DNA of 33,194 nucleotides from Gracilariopsis chorda (lineage: Eukaryota; Rhodophyta; Florideophyceae; Gracilariales; Gracilariaceae): positions 1 to 33,194 of the forward strand of contig NBIV01000426.1 in NCBI GenBank assembly GCA_003194525.1, written 5' to 3'. This document shows, piece by piece, positions 21,036 through 31,666 of this stretch. The notes under the pieces are model-generated. The model was not told the DNA's origin. It worked only from the letters and a program-made list of their open reading frames with translations, and searched no databases. The stretch's first letter is position 1. Every line of letters begins with the position of its first letter. The translations under genes were made by a program, and so were the position numbers.

Positions 21036-21953
21036 ATTGCACCACAATACTGTTCCAAACTGATTCGATTTTAGCACCAAGCTCGTCCACAGTATCAAAA
21101 TGCTTAAAAACTTGATAAAAGGCCCTCACCACACACACCACACATTTTCCAATTAAATTCAAGTCTGGACTATGAGCCGGCCACTGTAACACGTCAACTT
21201 CCTTGCATACAATCCACTTTTTTGTAACCTTAGAACGATGGATAGATGCACGATCTTGCACTAAAGTCCAACTTTCACCTAATCTTTCTGTAGCAAAAAG
21301 TAAAATTTTCTCTTCAAGTAGTTTTAAATAGTCCGTAGAGTTCTGGCTACCATTCAATTCTACTACTTGCAGCGCAACATAGTAAGATATAGCTCCCCAA
21401 GCCATTACCTATCCACTTCCCATATTCCGTTTCGAAAAACATATTGGTTTGATACGTAAATCGTGCGCATACATGCATTTTCCATCGGGGCCGTCCAAAT
21501 TGAACTTGTTATCATCTGTAAAAATAACTTTCTTCCAATCGATAGGTTTAGATTGAAAGTACTTTGTAGCAAACTCCATCCGTTTAATTTTGTGTGCTAT
21601 CTTCATTTAAGGGCCTTTCACCATTTTTCTGTACGTCAAGTGTTGAAATTTGTAAATTATCTGCTGTATTGGACGAGTCGTTACTAAAAGTTGCATGTAT
21701 TGACAAATGTCATTTCCACTGTTTTTTTGATTAGAGTTTTGCAAAATATCCGCCGATCTGTTTGTTTTGTAAGCTTTTGGTTATTAGCTCGCGAATACTT
21801 TCGGCTGGATTTGTTCGAGTTGTTTAAAAAATTTTCAGAGGCTCTTCTAGAGCGTTTGATAGCCTCTGCAATTTCTTCTTGGCTGACTTGCTCGTGGTGT
21901 AGGGCTAAAATGATGCCTTTTTCCCTGTCCGTAAGGGAATTGCCGCGGGGCAT

Positions 21954-22771
21954 TGTTTTGCAACTGTTGTTTAGACATTCTTTGTTCAGGACTGTGAAGC
22001 CGTTTTGTGCCGTTTTATTAGGCTTGGTTACACTTACAAATGGCAAAAAAGGGCGCCAAAGTACAGTAAACAAGTGTTTGGATTTATTGAATTTCGTGGA
22101 TCTATTTCGCATTTCACATTGTATAGTCTACATAAGTTTTTACTAGGGTCTACTTTGCACTTTTGGCCTTCTTGGTGCCGTTAGCTGTAATAGTCTTTAC
22201 GCTCAGATGCACTACACCGTCGATCGGCCTTACTTTTCACGAGCAAGGCCGGTGGCTTGGTGGATTTATTTGAATTTTGGAGACTGTATGTAGTAGAGTG
22301 GCGCGAAGCGCAACGGCGCTGCGTGGTCGGTGACGGTGCAGTCGGTGCGCGCACAATTAAAAGCTTCTATTTTGATCTAAAACATTTGCCCGAGGCTAAC
22401 CGCCACACTCCTCCCACACTCGCCGCTGCAATTGGGATATCTGCAGCTCCCACAGCAGAAAGCGTCGACAAAGCTCGCACTATAAAAATTACATACACTT
22501 CATAAGATATGACGCACGCAACAGCAACAAGCAAAGCGCAACGTCAAACGTTTCCAGGCGCCACCGCATTGCGCACCCGACGAGCACTCATTAAGATAAA
22601 GTTATAACTTTATCTTAATGAGTCTATCCATGATTCCAAGCGCACAAGAACGGTTTCGAGAACATACCAAACGCCGTACTAGGCCCGCGCAAAAACATAA
22701 AACTGTAACCGCCACAATATTCGCAAACAGAAAACATAAAAAAAAAAAAAAGGGAGCGCAATGTGCTCACA
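21954..22771. other. Intergenic: Tc1 element 5' flank and palindrome
   Basis: No gene is supported here. Sequence upstream of the Tc1-type start (about 22115-22170) is AT-rich, and an ACTAGGGTCTACTTTGCAC stretch could belong to that element's terminal repeat, but I found no matching inverted copy at the other end. A perfect 38-bp palindrome lies at 22586-22623 and an A13 run at 22739-22751, just downstream of the trehalose-phosphatase stop. Confidence 0.45.
22586..22623. repeat. Perfect 38-bp palindrome
   Basis: The half-site ACTCATTAAGATAAAGTTA is followed immediately by its exact reverse complement, with no spacer, giving a 38-bp perfect palindrome containing TTAA twice. The flanking bases (C on both sides) do not pair. 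It could be a head-to-head terminal repeat left by a MITE, a terminator-like structure for the minus-strand gene ending at 22772, or a binding site. Confidence 0.97.
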
Positions 22772-23908
22772 TCATGCGTCGAGTGCAGTACAAGGGTAGT
22801 GTTGGCGTCTAGCAAAATACAACAGCAATTGGCGCACCTCCGATGGATCGTTCACGCGCAAGTCCGCAACCGTCAGTCGAGTCGAGTGTGTCTCCGCCAC
22901 AATCACCGAAACGCCCCGTCCCCTCAAAACCTTGAACGCATCTTCGTCCGTAAGATCATCACCCACATAAATCGGCAACACATCCTCCCCGTCCATCTTC
23001 ATTGCCTTCAACAGATACTCCACCGCCTTACCCTTGTTCCACGCCACGCGCGGTCTCAGCTCAAACACCATCTTCCCGCGAGTCAACGCCAGGTCGTGCT
23101 GCTTCGCCACGCCGTTCACAAAGCTTTCAATCGCCCCTATTTGGTCGCCTTCACATTTGCGGTAATGAAATGACACCGATAGCGTGTTGTCCTCCACTGA
23201 AGCGCCAGCGTACTGCCTCAACCGTTTCTCCATATCCGTTTTCGCCGCCACCAGCGACGGCCGGTACTCAAATGCCACCCGATGCGAAATGTCACCCACG
23301 CCCGCCAGCTTTCCATCAATGTCAAACCCATGAGAACCAGCGTAAACCACATTGCTCAACTTCACAAACGACATAATCTTGCCTTTAGACCGACCGGTCA
23401 CAATAGCCGTGGTATAGCGTGACGCCACCTCCCGCAACACCTGCCTCGTCGCCTCCGGTAAAAACGCTCGATCAGGGTCGTCCACAATAGGCGACAGCGT
23501 TCCATCGTAATCGAGGAACAACACCACACGACGACCTTCTCGCAAAACTTCTTCAATACGCTCCAAAGCGTTTGGCAAACACGTTGCCAGTCGAAGCGTC
23601 GAAGCTGCCGAACACATACTAGTACCGTTAGGACAACTTCCGCCACTGCCACCGCCCCCATGGGGCGCGCTTCCAGCACCGTCGCGCAGTGCAAGTTGTT
23701 CGGCACCAGCGCCCATGGCGCACCGCTTACAACGTTCGATTCCGCCTGCAACCGACGAGCAATGTGTCAAGGGTGGCGTATGCCTAGTCGAGATTGAACT
23801 GCACAAAGGTTGAAGAGTTGCGGCCGTAGCACCGCCTCCAACCCCCCCACACGAAGTACCCCCACCACAAGGCGTCGGCGTGCACGACAAAGCCCTCTGC
23901 GGCCGCAT
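22772..23908 (-). CDS. Trehalose-6-phosphate phosphatase
   Basis: This enzyme removes phosphate from trehalose 6-phosphate, the second step of trehalose synthesis. It is a HAD-superfamily protein: motif I LFLDYDGTLSP is at about residue 131 from ATG 23908 (nucleophile and acid Asp in DxDGT), then TGRSKGK, SHGFDI, NKGKAVEYLL and the Mg-binding motif YVGDDLTDEDAF (about 314). The C-terminal 250 residues form the whole catalytic domain and are intact; the stop is TGA. No trehalose-phosphate synthase domain is fused. The start is uncertain: the frame is open upstream to about 24083, and that extension encodes a hydrophobic segment (GVCICIALFFGV) that could be a signal anchor, but it has no ATG, so an upstream exon is possible. 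The region before the catalytic domain is Gly/Ser/Cys-rich and low in complexity. Confidence 0.92.
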   Translation of the reverse strand: MRPQRALSCTPTPCGGGTSCGGVGGGATAATLQPLCSSISTRHTPPLTHCSSVAGGIERCKRCAMGAGAEQLALRDGAGSAPHGGGGSGGSCPNGTSMCSAASTLRLATCLPNALERIEEVLREGRRVVLFLDYDGTLSPIVDDPDRAFLPEATRQVLREVASRYTTAIVTGRSKGKIMSFVKLSNVVYAGSHGFDIDGKLAGVGDISHRVAFEYRPSLVAAKTDMEKRLRQYAGASVEDNTLSVSFHYRKCEGDQIGAIESFVNGVAKQHDLALTRGKMVFELRPRVAWNKGKAVEYLLKAMKMDGEDVLPIYVGDDLTDEDAFKVLRGRGVSVIVAETHSTRLTVADLRVNDPSEVRQLLLYFARRQHYPCTALDA

Positions 23909-25244
23909 ATCGTCGGCCCCTGCCTTCAACACAACCGTTCGTTCAAACAGACGTCTAGACCCCACCCCAAAAAAAAGCGCAATACAAATGCAAACGCCGT
24001 TCAAAACTGCCGTGCGCCTCAACCCGCCTTCGTCGTGGTCCCGACCGCCAAGTGCGCAGTTATAACGACACGACCCGGGCACAATTTACAACCGCCCTTG
24101 CCAACTCTTCGCAGCCCAAGAACAGGAGCGCACCACGCGCGTGCGAAGCGGCGACAGCGGCGCCCAATTCATCCACGCGCGCGGCCGCAGTGTAAACCTG
24201 AGCGAGAAGCGAGTGCGGGCGAAGAGCGTGCGCGTGGCAGACGCTCAACAACGCGCTGGCGCCACGCATGAAATAGCGCAAACCCATCAGCGTCGAATCT
24301 GGCGCAATCTGCCTCCACGCGCGCGCGCGACGTGCGCACTTGTGTGGCTCGCGCGCATCGCGTCCCTCACCTTCACGATTGACATGTCCCTCTCCTCTGC
24401 CCACCTTCCACTGCGCCACCGCAGTCGCGCCGCCCGTCTTGCCGGCCCGCCTCCGTCAACAGGTGCGTGTCCCCGTCATATGATTATTCTCGCAGTGCCT
24501 TCCCGCTGCAACCTGCTGCAACGTCCGCCCCCTCAATCATCCAATTGTTTCACACGCAGAAGCAGCAGCAAAAACACATCGCAGACTTTCTCGCATGCTC
24601 CACTTGTTGAGCTTCATTCACCCGCTGCGCCATACAATACCTTAATCTATAAAGCCACTGGTGTTAAACCTTTAAACCCACCTCAAAGAACGCCTCTCTC
24701 GCATCGCACCCCTGTTGGCCCGGCCCCACTCCGAACCACATTCCACTCCGCCCACCGTCGTCGTGTCCGCCACTCCGCCATCCTATCCACCAAACTACGA
24801 ACTGGAAGCATCACCCCACCCAAGCCACACATTCTCACACCACCCCACAAACTTCACATCGCCATTAATCACCGGCTCAACGAATACATGTTCAACTGCA
24901 CATCTCCCCCAACACAGCTTGTTTCCCAATGAGCACCTCTATCACTTACAACCCCGAATAGGCTTGTTTTCATTCTGCACTAGAACAGCTCCCTACTAGG
25001 CTCTTGAAAGAAAACGCCACGGCTCCAAAAAAGGGTACATAAGCCGCTTTATATACACGCCCATTACGTCATTCTACTCAGCCGTTCCAGGCACCGCCCC
25101 CCACCCCCACGGATTTATCTCTGTGCGGTCACAACGGCACATCCGCCCCCATCCCCAGCAAAGCTTGAAAAGTCCCATCCTTTCTGAAAAACACATTCAC
25201 ATCATATCCATTTTCGTTTTGTTCTTGGTGCATCCCTCTCAGTT
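23909..25244. other. Intergenic between trehalose-phosphatase and URB2-like gene
   Basis: This region includes the possible N-terminal extension of the phosphatase (to 24082) and its promoter. A 119-codon minus-strand frame (24060-24419) is GC-rich and unconvincing. On the minus strand a short ATG-led piece near 24387 is followed by GTGAGG, which could be a small first exon with a donor site, but I cannot place the acceptor. The plus-strand frame at 24141-24932 is a shadow of C-rich sequence. I see nothing else in 24420-25244. Confidence 0.35.
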
Positions 25245-28200
25245 TCACTTGCCTCGATATCGCTCCTCCACGTAAACTTCTCGCGCCTGGCGCAGAACTT
25301 CCTGTCCATTCGCGCTCATTCCACAAAGAACTCTTCTTGCGTCTTCGTCATCCAAAGCCTTCATCAGGCTCACAACTCCCCCGAACAATCCTCGTCGAAA
25401 CTCCGCGCTGCACCCTCTCCCAATTCTATCACAGCAATCTGCCAGAACTGCACCAACAATCTCCCTGCCTGAACTGCATTCCACGAATTCTCTTAGGACA
25501 TCCCCCACAACAGCCCCAGTTTCGCCACTCCCACCCTTCTTCGCCGCACCTTCAACAGCTCTTCGAACAAGCCCCATACACGTCCATCGTCCCACATTAC
25601 CGTGTACATGCAATATATATCGGCATATACGCATCGTTTTTGTCACCATCTGCTCTTCGCTCCCGACGAAACGCTTCCCATTGTCATGTGTAAAAGCCAC
25701 TACCACAGCCAGAGATTGTAGCACTTCTTGTATCGAATTGTTATCCAAACGGTGCGGAGCACGTCTGGCTACTGTAGTTTCACATGCATCTAAGCCCACC
25801 AACACACTCGACCACGCAATGTGCTCCAACTCCTCCGCTTCCTTCCTTGACATACTCTTCGCTCGCTCAAAATTCTGGTACAGCATTTCCAGGAAACCGA
25901 TCAAACGCTCCAACATTTCCATCAGCTTCACAACTATCTGCGCGCTCAACTCGCGGCTCAGTCGAATACCACTCAAATCTCTCCGATTTCGCGCAGATAC
26001 AAAATGAGAGAACTCGTTTCTTTCGTTCAGAACAAGAGTCTGTTGCTCGGAAGTAGAACGCGATCCACTTAATGCCGCCCCAGCCGCGAGCACGTTTCCC
26101 TGCACGCGACACAATGTATCGAGCGCTCCCTCCATCTTTCGAGCATCCTGAAGCGATTCAGCCGATTTGCATATCAAATAAGACAACTCATCATCAAAAG
26201 CTTTCATAATAGTTGATCCTATTGTGCTTATGACTTCTTCACTCTCGAAAGTGCACATCGCACTTAACATTTCCACGCCAATTGTGCGCAAGGCGGCGCT
26301 TCGATCATACAAGAAGTATAGCGCATGTGCCAGATGTCTGGAAATAGCAAAACCGCGCTTTGTGTCACAACTGAAGCGATCAGTTCTCCGCGGCATGTAT
26401 TGACAACTGCTGAGAAGGAGATCACGTGAACTGGCGAAAACCTCGTCATACTTTCCCTCCTTGTCTTTTGTGATCACTTTGTTGACGCTTAACAAGAGGG
26501 CATGCTGCATGGTCTCCACGAGAAAAGCCACGCATGCCTGGATTGCTTCGTTGTGCTCAGGATCATCCGGATCCGAATCTTGGACGAGGTGACCCCATAC
26601 GGCAAGCAACAACGACACGATTCGTAGAGCGTGAGGAATAGACGCATCCTTTTTTGATAGGAGTGATGCCTTGCAAGCGTGACACGATTTCTTCAGAACT
26701 TCCGCGAGGCGAACAAGAGCCATAGCGATTATACTTGAATCAGAGAACGAGCGACACATTGCGGCTTCAACGTTGCGTACAAAACCGAGCACCACTTCTA
26801 GCTCTGTTGAAGTCTTTGTCCATTTTTCCAGCACGTACTCAGCTAGTCGAACAACATCATTAAGCTGCGAACGTCTGTCAGACTTGCTTGATACTCTCGC
26901 CGTTTCGGCAGCTCTTTCCGAAAGTTTTGTTAGTATGGAAGAATTGAGAGAATACGCAACTGATTCTTCTATGATCGGTTTCAGTTTGATAGGATTACAT
27001 TTGCCGATCTTGAGCAACACATTCAGTGCTTCTGTTCTTTCTTCGTTGTCAGACAAATCCGAGTACATTCGACGCACACATTTTTCAATTCGCTTCTCTT
27101 CTGACTCGGGCATGTACCCTGAAGGCGTGTGGAGAATAAGCTTGAACGTAGCCAATAAGCTAATGTTTGCTCGAGCATCCTTTTTCTCCTTGTTCAGAAC
27201 CCCTTGAATAATCTTCGGAAATGCATCTTGCACAACTTTCTTTTCCAATATGTCCGACCACAGATCAGGAACTGTTGGGTATTTGTTCACCAAGAACCTT
27301 AGAAATCTCAAAAAGCCGTGTGGTGTACGATAGCCTTGGAAAGTCAGCTCAATAACATCCATCATGCCGACCACAAGAGGGACGATTTCGTCGAACTTTG
27401 AGCCTTCAAAGAACGGATTAGGGACCAATTGCTCTCTTCCTTCTGGGGGAACCAAAGCATCAACAAAAGTGAACAATAACTCGATCAAACGACGTATGAA
27501 GGCGTGGTCTTCTTGAACTACGTTTTGCTGAACGTCAACGTGAACAAGCACGGATAGCAGGCGAATGCAACAATACTTCTCGATGGGATCGAGATCCTCT
27601 TCTTCCATCTTTTCGACAAACTTCCTCTGGAAATCAGTTATGTCATCAATCCCAAATGGGAATCCACAAGCAGCTTGCATAATCCCACATTTCAGCAGTA
27701 CTTGAAATGCATCATCATCAGGGGTAACGTTCGCTTTTACAACTGCGAAAAGCAATGACGAAAGGAGAAACAGCGACGCACAGCGGATAGACCTACACTC
27801 TTCAAGGCTTGCGATCTTCCGCACCACCTCATTACAAACAACTTGGATGAGCTGGGATTTGTCATCACGGCTATTTTCCATTATTATAGCCGAAAGAAAT
27901 GCGACACTCTGCGCGTCATCTGATTTCATGTTACCAACAGCAATCGTTTTGATGCAATGCTCGGCTTGGCCTTTTGGCAGACGAAAAACTGTTATAGCCA
28001 AAGACTTTCGCAAGTCGTCATGCAGAAAGATGGATTGATACATTCCAAGCAGTGAACAATCGGGTTTGATGAAGTGGTTGAAGAATCTCGGTACCGCGCG
28101 TGATGTGGCGTACAGTTCGAGCAATTCATGGAATACTTGGCCCCGAGCATCAGTATGATCGCGATGACAACATGATTGTAGCAGTGTTGGAAGAATACTG

Positions 28201-29373
28201 TCAACTGTGTCAACGGATAACTTCACCATTGAAGTGGCTGCACGGCACAAAGGAGATACATCAGTGGCTGTTTTTTCTGAACTCAAATCCAGAAGTGCTT
28301 TGCAGACTTTCCTGAAAGCTTCTCGAATTTCCTGAGCAACCGCACGTACTCCAGATGCTTGGGCGCCTTTCTTGAGTTTCTTCTCCGCCTGAATGAACGA
28401 AAGGTCGTCGAAACTGGGTCCGATACAGGTCAAGGCTTGCTGACGTTTCGAAGAGAGCACGTAAAGCATTAATGCGAGGTACGGACAGAGACTGTTCGTG
28501 TACCAAATTCTGCGCAAGGGCCGAAACCAGGTCCCGGAAGAAGCGCTGAACATGGTGCAGTTCGGAAAGCGGGCGACTTCGCTTGGAGCTGCCAGATTTG
28601 CTTCGCATTGAAATTGCTCTGCGGTTCTCTTCAAGTTCTTGAGTGCGGCGACGCTCGGTGTCTGCGTACGCATTAAGAAGAAAGTGAGTGGTCTCCGGCA
28701 GGTGTTCGTCAACGGATTTGGACATGTAAACAATGATATCATCCCGTGAAAGATTTGGTTGCGCAAAGAATGCATGAGTAAGCACAGGTTCAGCAGGACG
28801 GCGCAGTATGGAGGATGAGAGGAATGGCTCTAAAAGCGGGAGGCATATGGATATCATCTTTTTGTGATCTTGTTCTTGTCTCTGGATTTGTCCATAGACT
28901 TTTAAAACAGATAAGGCAAGAACGTGGAGATCCGGATGGAGTGGTAGAAGAGATGTGATGTTCCTTAAGAGGATGCCAAAATCCTGAAGAGATTGTGGTA
29001 GTGGAAAGTTGAGCAAGATAGTCATTGCCTTTGCAACGGCTTCGGTACAAGAAGGTTGAACGATATGCTCAGCAGCATGACGCAGAAGGGTGTCCGGAAA
29101 CTCGGGAACGTATTCAGACGTTCTTATAGCCTCGTGAAGGGTGTCGTGGAGAAGTGCCCAGTATTTCGAGAACTGATCGTCAGGCTCTTTTGGAGAGTTC
29201 TTCAAGACATAAAAGATATGGCTGAGGATGAGTGGGGCCGGATGGGGAATTAGTTTGCGCTTCAAAAGGTCACGAGCAGTTCTGAGCTTTTCGTCTGTTG
29301 AACCACGAGCTGTTTGGAGGAGACGGGCCGCCTTAGCATACGAAAACGGTTGTTCTTGTTCTGGCGCAGGCAT
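25245..29373 (-). CDS. Probable URB2/NPA2-type ribosome-biogenesis protein, one frame change
   Basis: URB2/NPA2 is a large nucleolar helical-repeat protein needed for early 60S pre-ribosome assembly. The frame begins ATG 29373. A second frame, offset by one base, carries the remaining ~1,050 codons to TGA 25245, giving about 1,375 residues, within the family range (about 1,170-1,520). The changeover lies around 28390-28470; no splice-site pair is obvious, so it is a one-base indel in this copy or in the assembly. The protein is almost entirely amphipathic helices. The C-terminal end (LDDEDARRVL, then REVYVEERYRGK) resembles the family's conserved end, where a Leu-rich helix is followed by a Tyr-containing helix and a Lys-rich end. 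Another large HEAT-repeat protein is possible. It shares an upstream region with whatever lies to its right. Confidence 0.5.
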
Positions 29374-29964
29374 GGTAGGATGTTATGAGAGGGCAAAACA
29401 AAGAAAAGACAGTTGATTACAAAGGGAAGAGCTTAGTAGCCCGTGGCATAAACTGGATTACCCTTTTGACCAAAGCAATACTCGATTCGACGTTCGCAAT
29501 CTTGATGTGTATTGAATTTGTGCGGCGTTACTGTTCAGGTAGCCCTGTTCTCAGGAACTTGGGCGATCTTGAAAGTTGTTTGGTTTGCGCAAATCCCAAA
29601 TCTTACATCTGTTGTGTACCGTCGGTACCAAAGGTGCAGGGTACGATACAGCTAGCCAACATTTGCTATTCCGTCAGAGAAGGCATGAGCATTCTAGACA
29701 AACTCTTCCACAGAATCTTGCCAGAGCCGGATTTCAGATACCGAGAGAAGGCTAGCAAACCGTTTAACCCTTGGTGAAGTGGGTGTCGTGCGCTTTGCAA
29801 AGTGTCGGCGTTGGCGGATCAACGCATGCGCAATCGCGCTGTGTTGAAAGCAACACATTCAGAAAAAATAGGCCAATTTCAGTGGCACCCGTCCCCACAT
29901 GTGCGTAGCCGGCGCTGTCTGTGACTGGTTTTTATTCGAGCTTGCGGAATGTGTCAACGGATGA
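29374..29964. other. Intergenic upstream of the URB2-like gene
   Basis: A 130-codon plus-strand frame (29385-29777) begins 11 bp from the URB2-like start codon and has no recognisable motif. It could be a small divergent gene, but its closeness to the start codon makes chance more likely. The remainder shows no gene. Confidence 0.35.
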
Positions 29965-31134
29965 ATTCACATCCGTCTCGGAGGGAGGCGCATCCGCCAT
30001 CCAGCCGTCAGCGAGAGCATACGCGATGCCATTTCGCGCGGCGCATATTCGGGGTGGACGTGTGCGTGCTCGGCCCACCACAAGCGCGACACATCTCACG
30101 CGCTCTCGGAGAGCGACGAGGCGAAACGACTGGTATATGAATACCGCAAACAATCGCTGACAGCAAGCCCACCAAAGCACTTCATCAACCACTTACACGA
30201 TCGCATCGGACGCGGCAAAGAATGTTACAAGCGCGCGTCAGAAGCGTTGCGGTGCGGAAAGGCGTTGGAATTACCATGGGTGCGAATTTGGAGACTTGGC
30301 GGTACGAAGTGGCGCAACGGGGATGTGGTGGTAATTGCCGCACGCGTGTTGCCGTTCGTATGGACAGTGAACGTGAATCGAGTTGTGATGATGACAGATG
30401 AGCGTAATTTACTGCGTATTACATGGGGAACTACGCAGCGACACATGCTACAAGGCGAGGAGAGTGTGGGTGTACATGTTCGCAACGGAGAAGTAGAATT
30501 CGAACTGCGTAGCTTCTCAAAGGCGAATTGCGCGGTGGCCGCTATAGGCGGCGGGGTGATCCGCATGTTTCAAAGACGTTTTTGCAAGAGATGTACGCGC
30601 GCAGCTAATGCAGATTGGGGGCGAGACGGATCAGGGCCAGGTTTGCTCGTGATAGGGCTCGTCACCCGGAAGGACGGTGCAGTGGTTGGAGTCGAAGGAG
30701 TGGGCTGGCGCTGGAGATTTTGGCGGAGATGCATCCGGGAGATTTATGCGGCGTCTACGCGTTGGAGATGTGTGGAGGCGGGGTTGTGTGTTGTCCACAT
30801 TTGGATATGCATTCTGACGGTGGCGTTTGCGCGAGGAGGCTTTCTGACGACGGGCGGCAGTCGCATCGGGCAGGACTGTGACGAACAGATGGTCCGGAAC
30901 GGGGAATTGCTCCGAATCAGGATTTGGTTGGCATTCAGGGGACGGGGATCGTTCCTTTCGCGAAGCAACAAGAGCCGAGTAGATGCGCCACCGCGACGGG
31001 CAGGTTGCTTGAGCTGGGGCGAGTGCTCGGGTGGAGACAGCTCGGGCGGAGGCGGGATGCAGGCGGAGAACGTGCTTGCGTTGGGTGAATGTGATGGTCG
31101 TAGCGTTCGGCGGCGAGACCGCGTTGAAGGTTGA
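29965..31134 (+). CDS. UPF0548 / DUF1990 family protein
   Basis: The biochemical role of this family is unknown. The conserved domain spans about 30163-30600: an N-terminal GRGKECYKRASEAL helix, a Trp-containing segment (LPWVRIW), then WGTTQRHMLQGEES and VEFELRSFSKAN, and the ending FQRRFCKRCTRAA. These correspond to the family's GTL.GH...GEE and SFSRP blocks and its terminal Arg-rich helix. The frame is stop-free from 29965, but there is no in-frame ATG before the domain, so the true start must come from an upstream exon, another frame or a non-ATG codon. After the domain the frame continues about 175 codons as Trp/Gly/Arg-rich sequence that looks non-coding, so the real 3' end is probably earlier or spliced. 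Confidence 0.7.
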   Translation: MHIRLGGRRIRHPAVSESIRDAISRGAYSGWTCACSAHHKRDTSHALSESDEAKRLVYEYRKQSLTASPPKHFINHLHDRIGRGKECYKRASEALRCGKALELPWVRIWRLGGTKWRNGDVVVIAARVLPFVWTVNVNRVVMMTDERNLLRITWGTTQRHMLQGEESVGVHVRNGEVEFELRSFSKANCAVAAIGGGVIRMFQRRFCKRCTRAANADWGRDGSGPGLLVIGLVTRKDGAVVGVEGVGWRWRFWRRCIREIYAASTRWRCVEAGLCVVHIWICILTVAFARGGFLTTGGSRIGQDCDEQMVRNGELLRIRIWLAFRGRGSFLSRSNKSRVDAPPRRAGCLSWGECSGGDSSGGGGMQAENVLALGECDGRSVRRRDRVEG

Positions 31135-31666
31135 ATCGCTGCACGAAGGGGCGCACATCAGCGGCGCGCGAGGAACGCGCAAGCACCTTTTCGCACGGAC
31201 TGCTTGGCGGCACACAGCTTGCAGACGAAGCGAGAGTCTTTGCGCTGCTGTGCGACCTGCGCCTGGCTACACTGGAAGCACTGCACTGCCAGGAAGACGG
31301 GCATTGCGCGCGACGACGTGCAGACGAGGGGCCGACTCGATTGACGGGGAAGCGCGATTGGAGCGGTCGCGCCATTTTTGCGTTTCGGGTGTGGCCTTGC
31401 GCTTCGGGAGTGGGACGCTTTTTCGTGGCGACGTGTCACGCTCGGATTGCATGCCGCGTGGTGCAGAGTCCACTGCGGACACGGTGGGGCCCTCGGCCGT
31501 TTGGCGCAGCAAGCGCTTGCGCGGTCCGTTGTGCGTGCTACCGAGTCCGACGTCAGCGAGCCGCGGCGTGAGATGCCTCTCGCGCAGCACACTCTACCCT
31601 CGCACTCGTAGCGCTCCACCCCCACCCCCCCCCCCCCCCCCATCCCACCCGCTATCTCCCCACCAA
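31135..31666 (+). promoter_or_regulatory. Upstream region of the bHLH gene, with a 17-C run
   Basis: This GC-rich region between the UPF0548 frame and the bHLH start has a run of 17 consecutive C at 31625-31641, 26 bp before the chosen ATG. The bHLH frame is open through this region, but the translated sequence is low in quality, so I treat it as leader and promoter. The C run could form i-motif or G-quadruplex-like structures and is prone to sequencing error. Confidence 0.5.

Larger units (their letters stand above)
18316..21953 (-). pseudogene. Tc1/mariner-type transposase, decayed and split by an insert
   Basis: The protein starts MPRGNSLTDREKG at 21953 with a typical Tc3/Tc1 helix-turn-helix. 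It runs in one frame to about 21690, shifts frame, and resumes at 21606 with the core (VIFTDDNKFNLDGPDG, then MAWGAI, then VQDRASIH and HSPDLNLIG). A TAG at 21409 interrupts the core. The third catalytic residue, normally Glu 35 positions after the second Asp (DD34E), is Gly, so the enzyme is dead. The frame reaches the family motif 'VWNSI' and breaks off at about 21036. The expected C-terminal motif (C..LV..M...C..V) reappears at 18401-18316 as KILVQQMAYQC and onward, ending TGA at 18316. Everything between (18402-21035) is foreign to it. This is an old dead Tc1-like copy interrupted by a later insertion. Confidence 0.85.

Noticed and set aside
24141..24932. 263-codon plus-strand frame
   Set aside because: Low-complexity Pro/Arg/Thr-rich translation of C-rich DNA, partly antisense to the phosphatase upstream region.
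4745..29373. Non-standard nuclear genetic code with TAG or TAA as Gln
   Set aside because: The 1,050-codon and 663-codon intact frames and the bHLH and phosphatase genes contain no internal TAG or TAA, which would be unlikely if these were ordinary Gln codons.
31031..31666. N-terminal extension of the bHLH protein from 31031
   Set aside because: It begins at GTG, translates to Arg/Cys-rich sequence and a poly-Pro run from the C tract, and a good ATG exists at 31667.
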